Source of the DNA: Echiichthys vipera
Lineage: Eukaryota; Chordata; Actinopteri; Perciformes; Trachinidae
Direction: 5' to 3'
Length of the DNA stretch: 64,000 nt
Assembly: GCA_963691815.1 (NCBI GenBank)
Contig: OY829655.1
Coordinates: 29,514,771 to 29,578,770, forward strand
Of this stretch, positions 49,970 through 62,879 are shown piece after piece. The first letter of the stretch is position 1. The number at the start of each line of letters is the position of its first letter. Position numbers and translations under genes: made by a program. The notes beneath the pieces were generated by a model. The model did no database searches. It was given only the letters and a program-made list of their open reading frames with translations, and was not told the origin of the DNA.

Positions 49970-50568
49970 CTCCCTCCCACTGTGCCTCCGTCCCGTGCCC
50001 CGTGCTTTAGGGTCCTTGTCCCCCCCCCTCCAGGCCCGTTTGTACTCACACTACCTGGGCCTCGGAGAATGCTTCTTGCTGCCTATACGTCATCACGCCG
50101 TAACACGTCACACGCATTGATGACGTCATGGCGATGCGTGGCTTTGTTTCCAGATCTTTCCGTAGACCTCGGAGTTTTTGTGCGTCTTGTCGACTGTTTT
50201 TGAATCTTTTCATCGACCAAATCTGCAGTAAACACTCCACCTCCGCATCACACCAACGTGAACCTTTCACCGCCATTGTTTGAAATGTCCGCGCATGGTC
50301 CCTCCTTCTTTTTTCTACGTCCCAACAGGCGCACAGGAAATGACCTCAGAACCGCCGTAGGCCTCGTGCTCGTACACGTGCGCACGCTCGTGCTCGTACA
50401 TGTGCAAACGTGCTTTACTAAAGCCCACCTCTCCCAAATGGGCCGTGGGCGGCGAGCTGGCCGCAGCTAGACGCGGTACGGTTGCACTCACACTGCTCAA
50501 AGGTACTAGACTTTACCTGTGAAACGTGTTTGGGCACGGTACGGAAGGACAGTGTGAGTGCGCCCTCA
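49970..50568 (-). mobile_element. PIF/Harbinger-like element with Myb/SANT-like ORF
   Basis: Ends GGGCTCCCTCCCACTGTGCC and ACAGTGTGAGTGCGCCC. The ORF on the minus strand at 50046-50276 is nearly identical in protein to that of the 44-kb copy over 76 residues. It is the longer form, like 14396-14992 but inverted relative to it. Confidence 0.7.
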
Positions 50569-51110
50569 GACTTTGTGGAGTGAACGCCCACTCTGCGGTG
50601 ACCAAACCTCTCATCAACAGGAAGAATCAAGATACTACACTAGCCGTTGCGGAGGAGCAGCGTGTGAGGACAGAGGGGAACTGGTCCAGAGGGACTTCAG
50701 TGATGAGAGGACGTTCTTTTGTTTGGGTCTGATGGAAACATGGTGTTGGGCGTAGGACGGGGGCAAGACTGAACCCAAAGTGTGTGAAGACGTCCGTGAC
50801 ATTAGGAGGAGGAAGTGTCAGAGTTAGGGGATGTTTGATCTCCAGTGTTTCTGTAAGGCATGACGGTCTTATATCATGATGATGTGACTTAGGAAGAGAG
50901 AACAAGTGAAGTCGGGGACGACAGGGACGCCATTCAGTTGTTATTTTGAGGTAAAATGATGAATATTTATGTGATATGTTCTTTTTATTTACGTCATTAT
51001 AAACTCCGCCTGTTCAGGGACGGTAGAGAATGTGCTGATGTAATGACTCACATTACCCTCTTTTATTTTGAAGGCAACGCCACTTCCTCTCTCCTGTCTG
51101 GCTGCCTTGA
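50569..51110. other. spacer, no gene seen
   Basis: Mixed-composition unique sequence; short open frames show no recognisable similarity. Confidence 0.5.
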
Positions 51111-52170
<1,060 letters not shown>

Positions 52171-52321
52171 GGTCTGGGTCAGTTCAGCGTCTTCAGCAGT
52201 TTCACATGTTTGACTTTAACCTTAAAGACGCTGAGACGTGCTGGTTTCACCTTTATCTGCAGCTTTATCTGCCTCTGTCTGTTAACCATGGTTAAAGAGA
52301 CGATGGACAGATTACTCAAGC

Positions 52322-52363
<42 letters not shown>
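52322..52363. repeat. (AAT)n microsatellite
   Basis: Fourteen or so AAT units. Confidence 0.95.
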
Positions 52364-52365
<2 letters not shown>

Positions 52366-52682
52366 CAGTTTATCCCCCTCAGTTTGATGCTGCTGTCGTC
52401 TGCACGAGTGCGCCCTCTGCTGGCCTCTCACAGACGATGCAGAGACTCTCTGTGAAGTTCAGGTCACATTTAGTTAATTATGATAAATCTGACTTCAGCT
52501 TCCTTTGTATCTGATTTTATTATTTATCTTAACTTTGGTTTTATTTTTGTGCATGAAAATAATCAATAATTACGTCTGTTAACAGAGAAAGAGTCGCCGT
52601 CAGTGAGTAAAACACCGCCTCAGTTCAAACCACAGCTGCTCTCAGGAGGAGACCGGTGGATTGTTACTCCAGGTAGGGAATG

Positions 52683-53316
52683 AGTCCTGACCCAAAGTGA
52701 AGGAGTTCAAGGACCTCTGGATCTTGTTCACGAGTGAGGGGACGATGGAGCGTGAGTTTGGCCGGAGAATCGGAGCAGCGGGGGCGGAGCTGCAGTCGCT
52801 CTACCGCACCGTTGTGACGAAAAGAGAGCTGAGGAAGACAAAGCTCTGGATCTACCCTCAGTCCTGGTTCCTACCCTCACCTGTGGTCATGAAAGCTGGG
52901 TCAGGACCCAAAGAACCAGGTCCAGGTCCAAGCGTCTGAAATGTGTTTCCTCAGGAGGGGGTCTGGAGTCTCCCTTAGAGAGAGGGGGAGAAGTTCAGCA
53001 TCCGTGAGGAACTCGGAGTAGAGCCGCTGCTCCTTTGCGTTGAAAGGAGCCAGTTGAGGTGGTTCAGGATCATCTGGTAAGGATGAACCCTGGGCGCCTC
53101 CCTAGGGAGGTGTTCCAGGCACGTCCAGCTGGGAGGAGGCCTCGGGGAAGACCCAGGACCAGGTGGAGCGATTAGATCTCCACACTGGCCTGGGAACGCC
53201 TCAGGATCCCCCAGTTAGAGCTGGTTAATGTGGCCCGGGAAAGGGAAGTTTGGGGTCCCCTGCTGGAGCTGCTGCCCCTGTGACCCGACCCCGGATAAGA
53301 GGCTGAAGATGAGATG
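52683..53316 (+). mobile_element. LINE fragment, fullest copy on plus strand
   Basis: Starts GAGTCCTGACCCAAAGTGAA, codes for MEREFGRRIGAAGAELQSL and TKRELRKTKLWIYPQSW, and ends ATAAGAGGCTGAAGATGAGA. Its 5' edge falls at the same internal position as the 10-kb copy. Confidence 0.88.
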
Positions 53317-53789
53317 AACCCTCTATATGAAATAACCTCACGGTGACGCCTGAATTTAACACGTATCAGCTGTAAAATATTGAGTGTTTTGTCATTTTAT
53401 TAAGAAGTTTAGTATAAACTTGAGTTAACGTGCTTGTTATCAGTTTAGATGACGTGATTGTTTCTCCTTATATCTTATTTAATCACGTTGAAAGACGATT
53501 AATGATCATTAAAGTTATGGACATGTGGAACTGCATAGGCGCCATTTTGGGACCCGGTATTCAGGTGTTGTATGTGTGCGTGCTGCACAGTAGTGGTCTG
53601 GTACCAAAGTGTTAAACGTGATGTTTCACACAGTTTTTATAGCATCAATTACGTAATTAAGCCCAAACGGTGCAGCTGATGAGCTACGGGCCGCACCAGG
53701 CGTCAACCGTGAACGCTTAAAGTGTCATTCAGGCGCCAAATCATCCAATGGCGCTATTTTTTTTTCTGTATAAACTGCAAACTGAGAGA
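53317..53789. other. spacer, no gene seen
   Basis: Unique sequence. Near its right end the words GAGAGTCGCTAACAGCC start a fold-back arm fragment (53790-53842). Confidence 0.5.
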
Positions 53790-53842
53790 TCCAGAGAGTC
53801 GCTAACAGCCGGACGTAGCTAACAGTGATTAGCTCGGGGCAG

Positions 53843-54003
53843 CGAGGAGGAGGAGGAGGAGGAGGAGGAGGAGGAGGAGGAGGAGGAGGAGGAGGAGGAG
53901 GAGGAGGAGGAGGAGGAGGAGGAGGAGGAGGAGGAGGAGGAGGAGGAGGAGGAGGAGGAGGAGGAGGAGGAGGAGGAGGAGGAGGAGGAGGAGGAGGAGG
54001 AGG
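53843..54003. repeat. (GGA)n microsatellite
   Basis: About 160 bases of nearly pure GGA, purine-only on the plus strand. Open in several frames as poly-Gly, poly-Ser or poly-Leu, without coding value. Confidence 0.97.
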
Positions 54004-54022
54004 GAGGAAGAAGACTCAACAG

Positions 54023-54135
54023 CACCTGCAGTGCCCAGGAGATGAACTGGCACCTCTCCAGCCACCAGTCCACACTCCAAACAGGGACTCGAACTAGCGA
54101 CCCTACAGTTCCCAGCCGAGTCACCTATGGACTAA
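54023..54135 (-). mobile_element. tRNA-promoter SINE fragment
   Basis: Contains GATGAACTGGCACCTCTCCA and GCCACCAGTCCACACTCC and a B-box complement GGGACTCGAAC, matching the copies at 19494 and 22530. The distal half is missing, replaced by the GGA array. Confidence 0.7.
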
Positions 54136-54149
54136 GAATGAGACCTGGA

Positions 54150-54470
54150 GGAGGAGGTGGGGCCCCCGGAGCCCTCAGCAGCCGTGAGTCCGCCCCTGCC
54201 CTGCTCCTCCTGCAGCCTGTGCCCGCAGACTGGAGTGAGTACAGCGGAGGAGGAGGAGGTGGGGCCCCCGGGCCCTCAGCAGCCGTGAGTCCGCCCCTGC
54301 CCTGCTCCTCCTGCAGCTGGTGCCCGCAGACTGGAGTGAGTACAGCGGAGGAGGAGGAGGAGGGGCCTCCGGAGCCCTCAGGAGCTGTGAGCCCGCCCCT
54401 GCCCTGCTCCTCCTGCAGCCTGTGCCCGCAGACTGGAGTGAGTACAGCAGAGGAGGAGGAGGAGGAGGAG
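54150..54470 (+). repeat. ~102-bp tandem repeat with microexon-like core
   Basis: Three copies. Each holds CCCTGCCCTGCTCCTCCTGCAG-like acceptor sequence, a 19-base core, and then GTGAGTACAGC. Cores are at 54216-54234, 54317-54335 and 54419-54437. GC-rich with GGAGGA links. Confidence 0.85.
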
Positions 54471-54870
54471 GAGAAGTTCAGCCGGAGAGCTGCGGGAGGA
54501 GGAAGAGGAGGAGCGAGCCGGTGATGAATGCGCTGATTCTTCAGGTGAAGAAAGCTCTGCTGTGAGACCGGACCTGCCCCCGGGCTGAGCGGAGCTGCAC
54601 CAGAACCAGGACCAGGGCAGAACCAGGACCAGGACCAGGGCAGAACCAGGACCAGGACCAGGGCAGAGCCAGGACCAGGACCAGAGGAGGTGAGTCCGGG
54701 TCTCCTCTCATGTGTCTGCGGCTCTCCGCGCGGTTAAACTCTGTTAAACTCTGTTTTCTGGAGAAACTCTGATGTTTCTAATATTTATTTAAAAAACAAA
54801 GTCTCACGTGGGCGGAGTCTTTACAACGGGCTCCACGCGGCTCGCGCCGGCTCACGCGCCACAGCACAAA
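54471..54870 (+). promoter_or_regulatory. GC-rich block with splice donor, possible first exon of an unseen plus-strand gene
   Basis: GC-rich, CpG-containing sequence with ACCAGGACCAGGGCAGA repeats at 54600-54680. These end in AGAGGAG followed by GTGAGTCCGG (exon edge 54689). It could be the 5' end of a transcript running right. No acceptor or coding exon was found to pair with it. Confidence 0.3.
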
Positions 54871-54954
54871 CAAAACAGACTGTGTTTGTACCTGTAACAG
54901 TGTTTCTACTGAGTTAAACTACTCATTAAGCACAATTTTATATATTTTTAGTCA

Positions 54955-56238
54955 TTTTACATCCTTGTGCTGGTTTTGCATCTATTTTTAGTCATTTTGC
55001 ATCTTTTTGTGGTGGTATTGCATCTATTTTTAGTCATTTTGCATCTATTTTTAGTCATTTTGCATCTTTTTGTGGTGGTATTGCATCTATTTTTAGTCAT
55101 TTTGCATCTTTTTGTGGTGGTTTTGCATCTATTTTTAGTCATTTTGCATCTTTTTGTGGTGGTTTTGCATCTATTTTTAGTCATTTTGCATCTTTTTGTG
55201 GTGGTTTTACATCTATTTTTAGACATTTTGCATCTTTTTGTGGTGGTTTTGCATCTATTTTTAGTCATTTTGCATCTTTTTGTGGTGGTTTTACATCTAT
55301 TTTTAGACATTTTGCATCTTTTTGTGCTGGTTTTGCATCTATTTCTAATCATTTTGCATCTTTTTGTGGTGGTTTTGCATCTATTTTTAGTCATTTTGCA
55401 TCTTTTTGTGGTGGTTTTGCATCTATTTTTAGTCATTTTGCATCTATTTTTAGTCATTTTGCATCTATTTTTAGTCATTTTGCATCTTTTTGTGGTGGTA
55501 TTGCATCTATTTTTAGTCATTTTGCATCTTTTTGTGGTGGTTTTGCATCTATTTTTAGTCATTTTGCATCTTTTTGTGGTGGTTTTGCATCTATTTTTAG
55601 TCATTTTGCATCTTTTTGTGGTGGTTTTACATCTATTTTTAGACATTTTGCATCTTTTTGTGGTGGTTTTGCATCTATTTTTAGTCATTTTGCATCTTTT
55701 TGTGGTGGTTTTACATCTATTTTTAGACATTTTGCATCTTTTTGTGCTGGTTTTGCATCTATTTCTAATCATTTTGCATCTTTTTGTGGTGGTTTTGCAT
55801 CTATTTTTAGTCATTTTGCATCTTTTTGTGGTGGTTTTGCATCTATTTTTAGTCATTTTGCATCTATTTTTAGTCATTTTGCATCTATTTTTAGTCATTT
55901 TGCATCTTTTTGTGGTGGTATTGCATCTATTTTTAGTCATTTTGCATCTTTTTGTGGTGGTTTTGCATCTATTTTTAGTCATTTTGCATCTTTTTGTGGT
56001 GGTTTTGCATCTATTTTTAGTCATTTTGCATCTTTTTGTGGTGGTTTTACATCTATTTTTAGACATTTTGCATCTTTTTGTGGTGGTTTTGCATCTATTT
56101 TTAGTCATTTTGCATCTTTTTGTGGTGGTTTTACATCTATTTTTAGACATTTTGCATCTTTTTGTGCTGGTTTTGCATCTATTTCTAATCATTTTGCATC
56201 TTTTTGTGGTGGTTTTGCATCTATTTTTAGACATTTTG
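54955..56238. repeat. 42-bp minisatellite, block 1
   Basis: Units read GCATCTTTTTGTGGTGGTTT followed by TGCATCTATTTTTAGTCATT. A marker unit with TTTGTGCTGG and ATTTCTAATC recurs at 55321, 55741 and 56161, exactly 420 bases apart, showing a ten-unit higher-order repeat. Long open frames on both strands (over 420 codons) arise because 42 is a multiple of three. Confidence 0.97.
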
Positions 56239-57009
56239 CATACAAAGAATCCCTTAAATCAAGATTTCAATCATTTATCAACATGAACTATTGTTTATTT
56301 ACATCATTATTTAAATCAGTCAGGATTAAGATAATGTGTAAAATCATATTTAAACAATAACACGAGTCTGACTTCAGTTAAACAATAAAACAAGATCGAT
56401 TTTATTATGAAATTCACACGTTAAAGCAGCTCAAGTGTCGAAAAAGACAAGGAACAAAGAAGATAAATGTACAAATAAGCTGAAATGAATAAATTTAAAT
56501 GTATTTGATAATAAAAAAGGATAAAGCTCTATAGATATAGATTAGAGTAGAGCTTTGTGCAGACGTGAGAGCTGGTGCATCAGTGAACTGGGGCTCCAGC
56601 GGCTGAATGTGGGAAAGCTTCTGCAGATTTTAAAGGATGTTTGTGAAACGCTCGACTGCTGTGAAGGAATCTCCTCCGATAAAAGACCCGAACACCAACT
56701 CTGGTGCATGCTGGGAAGTTCGACACCTTCTTAGAAACTCATCTTCTTTCTAAAGTTCAGGTTTCTCCCTCAGCATCTCCTTCCTGTCGAGTCTTATTCT
56801 CCATTTTTCCATTTTTCATTCAAAACTTCAGGGAAACATGAGACGAGAATCTCTTACCCGGTTTGATCCTGTTTGATGTTTGTGACATGGGCGTATCCTG
56901 AGGCAGCGGGCCCCTGGGCACAGACCTGTCAGCCCCCCCCCCCCCCCCCCCCACTCTGTCTACACAGGATAAGACTCCCACATTCAAAGAGTCGACTCGT
57001 AGTCTTTTT
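56239..57009. repeat. non-satellite spacer, copy A of a 2.3-kb duplication
   Basis: Begins ACAAAGAATCCCTTAAATCA and includes a poly-C run at 56934-56952. It is repeated at 58538-59308 at an offset of 2299 bases, with no difference noticed in the parts compared by eye. Confidence 0.95.
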
Positions 57010-58537
57010 GTTTCTTTTTGTGGTCATTTTAAGTCCATTTTTAATTTTTTTGCATCTAGTTTTAGTCATTTTGCATCTTTTTGTGGTGTTTTGCATCAAA
57101 TTTTAGTCATTTTGCATCTTTTGTTGTATTTTGCATCTATTTTTAGTCATTTAGCGTCTTTTTGTGGTGGTTTTGCATCTATTTTTTAGTCATTTTGCAT
57201 CTTTTTGTGGTGGTTTGGCATCTATGTTTAGTCATTTAGCATCTTTTTGTGGTGGTTTTGCATCTATTTTTAGACATTTAGCATCTTTTTATGGTGGTTT
57301 TGTATCTATTTTTAGACATTTTGCATCTTTTTGTGGTGGTTTTACATCTATTTTTAGTCATTTTGCTTCTTTTTGTGGTGTTTTGCATCTAATTTTAGTC
57401 ATTTGCTTCTTTTGTTGTATTTTGCATCTATTTTTAGTCATTTTGCATCTTTTTGTGGTGGTTTTGCATCTATTTTTAGTCATTTTGCATCTTTTTGTGG
57501 TGGTTTTACATCTATTTTTAGACATTTTGCATCTTTTTGTGGTGGTTTTGCATCTATTTTTAGTCATTTTGCATCTTTTTGTGGTGGTTTTACATCTATT
57601 TTTAGACATTTTGCATCTTTTTGTGCTGGTTTTGCATCTATTTCTAATCATTTTGCATCTTTTTGTGGTGGTTTTGCATCTATTTTTAGTCATTTTGCAT
57701 CTTTTTGTGGTGGTTTTGCATCTATTTTTAGTCATTTTGCATCTATTTTTAGTCATTTTGCATCTATTTTTAGTCATTTTGCATCTTTTTGTGGTGGTAT
57801 TGCATCTATTTTTAGTCATTTTGCATCTTTTTGTGGTGGTTTTGCATCTATTTTTAGTCATTTTGCATCTTTTTGTGGTGGTTTTGCATCTATTTTTAGT
57901 CATTTTGCATCTTTTTGTGGTGGTTTTACATCTATTTTTAGACATTTTGCATCTTTTTGTGGTGGTTTTGCATCTATTTTTAGTCATTTTGCATCTTTTT
58001 GTGGTGGTTTTACATCTATTTTTAGACATTTTGCATCTTTTTGTGCTGGTTTTGCATCTATTTCTAATCATTTTGCATCTTTTTGTGGTGGTTTTGCATC
58101 TATTTTTAGTCATTTTGCATCTTTTTGTGGTGGTTTTGCATCTATTTTTAGTCATTTTGCATCTATTTTTAGTCATTTTGCATCTATTTTTAGTCATTTT
58201 GCATCTTTTTGTGGTGGTATTGCATCTATTTTTAGTCATTTTGCATCTTTTTGTGGTGGTTTTGCATCTATTTTTAGTCATTTTGCATCTTTTTGTGGTG
58301 GTTTTGCATCTATTTTTAGTCATTTTGCATCTTTTTGTGGTGGTTTTACATCTATTTTTAGACATTTTGCATCTTTTTGTGGTGGTTTTGCATCTATTTT
58401 TAGTCATTTTGCATCTTTTTGTGGTGGTTTTACATCTATTTTTAGACATTTTGCATCTTTTTGTGCTGGTTTTGCATCTATTTCTAATCATTTTGCATCT
58501 TTTTGTGGTGGTTTTGCATCTATTTTTAGACATTTTG
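57010..58537. repeat. 42-bp minisatellite, block 2
   Basis: Starts with degenerate units (57010-57420), then homogeneous units with the 420-base higher-order period (markers near 57622, 58042 and 58462). Ends at the same junction with ACAAAGAATCCC as block 1. Confidence 0.97.
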
Positions 58538-59308
58538 CATACAAAGAATCCCTTAAATCAAGATTTCAATCATTTATCAACATGAACTATTGTTTATTTA
58601 CATCATTATTTAAATCAGTCAGGATTAAGATAATGTGTAAAATCATATTTAAACAATAACACGAGTCTGACTTCAGTTAAACAATAAAACAAGATCGATT
58701 TTATTATGAAATTCACACGTTAAAGCAGCTCAAGTGTCGAAAAAGACAAGGAACAAAGAAGATAAATGTACAAATAAGCTGAAATGAATAAATTTAAATG
58801 TATTTGATAATAAAAAAGGATAAAGCTCTATAGATATAGATTAGAGTAGAGCTTTGTGCAGACGTGAGAGCTGGTGCATCAGTGAACTGGGGCTCCAGCG
58901 GCTGAATGTGGGAAAGCTTCTGCAGATTTTAAAGGATGTTTGTGAAACGCTCGACTGCTGTGAAGGAATCTCCTCCGATAAAAGACCCGAACACCAACTC
59001 TGGTGCATGCTGGGAAGTTCGACACCTTCTTAGAAACTCATCTTCTTTCTAAAGTTCAGGTTTCTCCCTCAGCATCTCCTTCCTGTCGAGTCTTATTCTC
59101 CATTTTTCCATTTTTCATTCAAAACTTCAGGGAAACATGAGACGAGAATCTCTTACCCGGTTTGATCCTGTTTGATGTTTGTGACATGGGCGTATCCTGA
59201 GGCAGCGGGCCCCTGGGCACAGACCTGTCAGCCCCCCCCCCCCCCCCCCCCACTCTGTCTACACAGGATAAGACTCCCACATTCAAAGAGTCGACTCGTA
59301 GTCTTTTT
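58538..59308. repeat. non-satellite spacer, copy B of a 2.3-kb duplication
   Basis: Second copy of 56239-57009, again with the poly-C tract (59233-59251). Confidence 0.95.
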
Positions 59309-60420
59309 GTTTCTTTTTGTGGTCATTTTAAGTCCATTTTTAATTTTTTTGCATCTAGTTTTAGTCATTTTGCATCTTTTTGTGGTGTTTTGCATCAAAT
59401 TTTAGTCATTTTGCATCTTTTGTTGTATTTTGCATCTATTTTTAGTCATTTAGCGTCTTTTTGTGGTGGTTTTGCATCTATTTTTTAGTCATTTTGCATC
59501 TTTTTGTGGTGGTTTGGCATCTATGTTTAGTCATTTAGCATCTTTTTGTGGTGGTTTTGCATCTATTTTTAGACATTTAGCATCTTTTTATGGTGGTTTT
59601 GTATCTATTTTTAGACATTTTGCATCTTTTTGTGGTGGTTTTACATCTATTTTTAGTCATTTTGCTTCTTTTTGTGGTGTTTTGCATCTAATTTTAGTCA
59701 TTTGCTTCTTTTGTTGTATTTTGCATCTGTTTTTAGTCATTTTGTATCTTTTTGTGGTGGTTTTGCATCTATTTTTAGTCATTTTGCATCTTTTTGTGGT
59801 GGTTTTGCATCTATTTTTAGACATTTTGCATCTTTTTGTGGTGGTTTTGTATCTATTTTTAGACATTTTGCATCTTTTTGTGGTGTTTTGCATCTAATTT
59901 TAGTCATTTGCTTCTTTTGTTGTATTTTGCATCTGTTTTTAGTCATTTTGTATCTTTTTGTGGTGGTTTTGCGTCTATTTTTAGTCATTTTGCATCTTTT
60001 TGTGGTGTTTTGCATCTATTTTTAGACATTTTGCATCTTTTTGTGGTGGTTTTGCATCTATTTTTAATCATTTTGCATCTTTTTGTGGTGGTTTTGCGTC
60101 TATTTTTAGTAATTTTGCATCTTTTTGTGGTGTTTTGCATCCATTAGTTGTGATTTTGCTTGTATTTTAGTCATTTTGCATCTTTTTGTGGTGGTTTTGC
60201 ATCTATTTTTAGTCATTTTGCATCTTTTTGTGGTGGTTTTGCATCTATTTTTAGTCATTTTGCATCTTTTTGTGGTGTTTTGCATCTTTTGTGGTGGTTT
60301 TGCATCTATTTTTTCTCTCTACATCTACTATGAATCATTTTGTGTGGCTTTGTTGTCGCTTGTTTGTCTCTGTGGTTGTTTTGTGTCTGTTTTCAGTCAT
60401 TTAGCATCTCTCTTCATTTA
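59309..60420. repeat. 42-bp minisatellite, block 3, degenerate
   Basis: The left part copies the degenerate start of block 2. Rightward the units vary more (TTTGTATC, GCGTCT, TTAGTAAT) and fade out at about 60420. The 420-base higher-order period is absent. Confidence 0.93.
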
Positions 60421-61059
60421 AAACTTCAAATCAAAACGTTCAAGTTTCCAGCTCAAACTGTTATTGAAGTCTGTTTCCTGTCGTATTTTCCTCACTGGAG
60501 AATGTTGTTTTATGTTCAGCGGCCGAAAAGAGAAACCAGAAGTTTTCCCTCCTGATAAATAATGAACTGTTTTAACGAGAAGCACAGATGGGCGAGAGAG
60601 CTCCGCTGACCCCTGTCTCTCTCCTGCTGAGTCTTGGCTCATGGCACTGATACTGACTGTGTTTCAGATCTGTAACAACTGAACTGCTGACTGCAAACAT
60701 TCATCTGACTGAGTCACTGCTCTGGGATCTGCTGTTGGTACGAGGTCGTCTGTTATCTGTTCTCACTGACACGCACTGATCCTCCATCGGCTGCACTCTG
60801 CTTCCTCATTCTCCTGTCGGACAGATCACAGGTCAACCAGTGAACTCACAGACGTGTGTGAAATCACCACCACCTCTTAACGGGGAGTTTCTGTCCTACT
60901 CACCCTGGACACTACTTCCCCATGTGTTTTTGTGTAAGAGCCGCTGTGAACCGGGCTGCAGTGGGATCAAACACACGCTGGATCAAAGTATTCATGTTTT
61001 TCCACTTTGTCAGAAGTATGTAACTGTTTTATGGAAAGATGGAGAAGTTTGGCGCCCGA
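60421..61059. other. spacer, no gene seen
   Basis: Moderate-GC unique sequence. A short open frame at 60840-61121 has no recognisable similarity. Confidence 0.5.
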
Positions 61060-61170
61060 AGCATCATTCATCGCGTGTCATTGTGTGTCATCGCGTCATT
61101 TACATTGATTTTGAATGGTAGCTTGACGCTTTCATCGCCTCCATCCCTTTTGGTTTGAATGCATGGTAAT
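61060..61170. mobile_element. MITE fragment related to 31000-31635
   Basis: Shares GTCATTTACATTGATTTTGA, GACGCTTTCATCGCC and TTTTGGTTTGAATGCATGGT with the right end of the 31-kb element. Confidence 0.55.
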
Positions 61171-61433
61171 TGGGGCAGTATAGCTAATGTTCCACTTATA
61201 CTTGAAATCAAAAGTAGGAGGTCATAAGGAAGCTTGGTGATCGCTTCGCCTGACTTGTTGCTAAAAAATGCACAAATGAGTCGTGTATGGAAGTAGTTTG
61301 CATGTGAGGCAGATGACCGTGGCGTTATCATCAATGCGCTGAAGCCACGATGCAAACGATGCTTCCGCAGTACTTCTATTTTAGCGTTTACCATAACAAC
61401 AAGCTACGTTCGAAACCAGACTGACACATTTCA

Positions 61434-61752
61434 TTCATTCATTCATCTTCAACCGCTTATCCCGGGGTCGGGGTCGCGGGGGTGCTGGAGCCGATCCCAG
61501 CTGACATCGGGCGTGAGGCGGGGTCCACCCTGGACAGGACGCCAGTCTATCACAGGACACATAGAGACGAACAGAGACAGACAACCATTCACACCTACGG
61601 GTGATTTAGAGTCATCAATGAACCGAACACCTGCACGTCTTTGGACTGTGGGAGGAACCCGGAGAAAACCCACGCAGACACGGGGACAACATGCAAACTC
61701 AACACAGAAGGGCCCCAGCTGGGATTCAAACCAGGAACCCTCTTGCTGTGAG
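61434..61752. mobile_element. L2-like LINE 3' tail, second copy
   Basis: Same orientation and body as 11914-12254 (CATTCATCTTCAACCGCTTA, GGACAGGACGCCAGTCTATC, CACGCAGACACGGGGACAAC). It ends at CCCTCTTGCTGTGAGG. Confidence 0.8.
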
Positions 61753-62329
61753 GTCTATAAAGACGGATCAGATGGTTAACGTTTTGTTAAACAATGTAAT
61801 GAAAAACTAAACAAATTCTTTTGTAGCATACGTGCAACTCGACCCAACTTCTGCCCGTCTGCGTCCAAAAGGAACGTTAGTCTGTGAAAGCTGCGTGAAG
61901 TGGAGCTCACACATGTTGTTGGAACGATTCAGAAATGATTTGGATTAAAAACGGTGTAGAGAACACAAAGACACGCTTGTCAATATTCTCCCTCTCCGGT
62001 GTCTTCAGGCAACATCCCGCGAGACTTCAGAAGGAGTCAGAGCTTCCTGAACAAAATGAGCCTGTCAGTGGCAAAAAACAGCATTTTTAATTTACATATA
62101 TTCTCTGTGTGCGAAGATTATTCAGTAACTGCCCCTTAAACGAATGATATTCTCGTTAGCTTCAGCTGTACTTTGTATTTAATGCTAAGTTAGCGTGCTA
62201 GCGTATAAGAGAAATGGCGATCATCATGATAAATAAGTTGCTGCCATGCAAACACACATCATCTGTTAATAATAACCTTTGACATTTTGGTGATGACTGG
62301 TTTCACGCCCCAGTACAAACTGGTTTAGC
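61753..62329. other. spacer, no gene seen
   Basis: Unique AT-rich sequence without recognisable elements. Confidence 0.5.
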
Positions 62330-62800
62330 AGGATTATCATTGGCATTGTGAGGCAGGTTTATTTATAGAGAACCACTCAGACACAAGGCAACCAAAGCGC
62401 TTCACAGGTGCATCCAAATACATTTAACATAAATCAAGAGAACATTAAAGATGCATTTAAAAGATAAAACAAAAAGCAAAAGCAGGCTAAGAAATTGTTA
62501 CAGGTTTAAAAGTAATGATGTGTCTCATTCATTGAGAAGCCACAGTAAACAATAATGTTTTAAGCCCAGATTTAAACAAGCTGACGGTTTCAACAGAGCG
62601 CATTCAGGAAACGTGTTCCCCAGGTGGAAGCTGCTTCAACTCGCCGGCTTTTTATCCTGGGAGCACCGGGAGTAAACCTGTTCCAGAGGACCGGAGGGGT
62701 CTGGATGCCTAATAGCATTTAAATCAGAAATGTATTTGGGCCCAAGATCATTTAAAGCTAGCCTGGCATCACCCGTCTAATTCTCAAATACGTATTAGTT
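62330..62800. mobile_element. common teleost repeat, first part
   Basis: Words such as TTTATTTATAGAGAACC, AGCGCTTCACAGGTGCATCC and AAGCCCAGATTTAAACAAG belong to a widespread unclassified fish repeat. The continuation typical of that repeat (GAAGCCAGTGCAG and the terminal GAAGCTGTCTGAT) appears only at 63860-64000, so the copy is split. Confidence 0.55.
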
Positions 62801-62879
62801 CATGTTGAATCTCAGAGGAGCGTTCTCAACGATGCAGACCAAAGCGCTTTGGGATGCAACTGGACAGACCCTCAAACAC

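Noticed and set aside
53819..54124. Poly-Gly, poly-Ser and poly-Leu frames
   Set aside because: They come from the (GGA)n microsatellite.
54957..58585. Very long open frames (over 390 codons) on both strands
   Set aside because: They are by-products of a 42-base repeat whose length is a multiple of three and which lacks stop codons; the peptides are monotonous repeats and occur on both strands at once.
60840..61121. Short open frame upstream of the second L2 tail
   Set aside because: No similarity recognised and no splice or promoter support.
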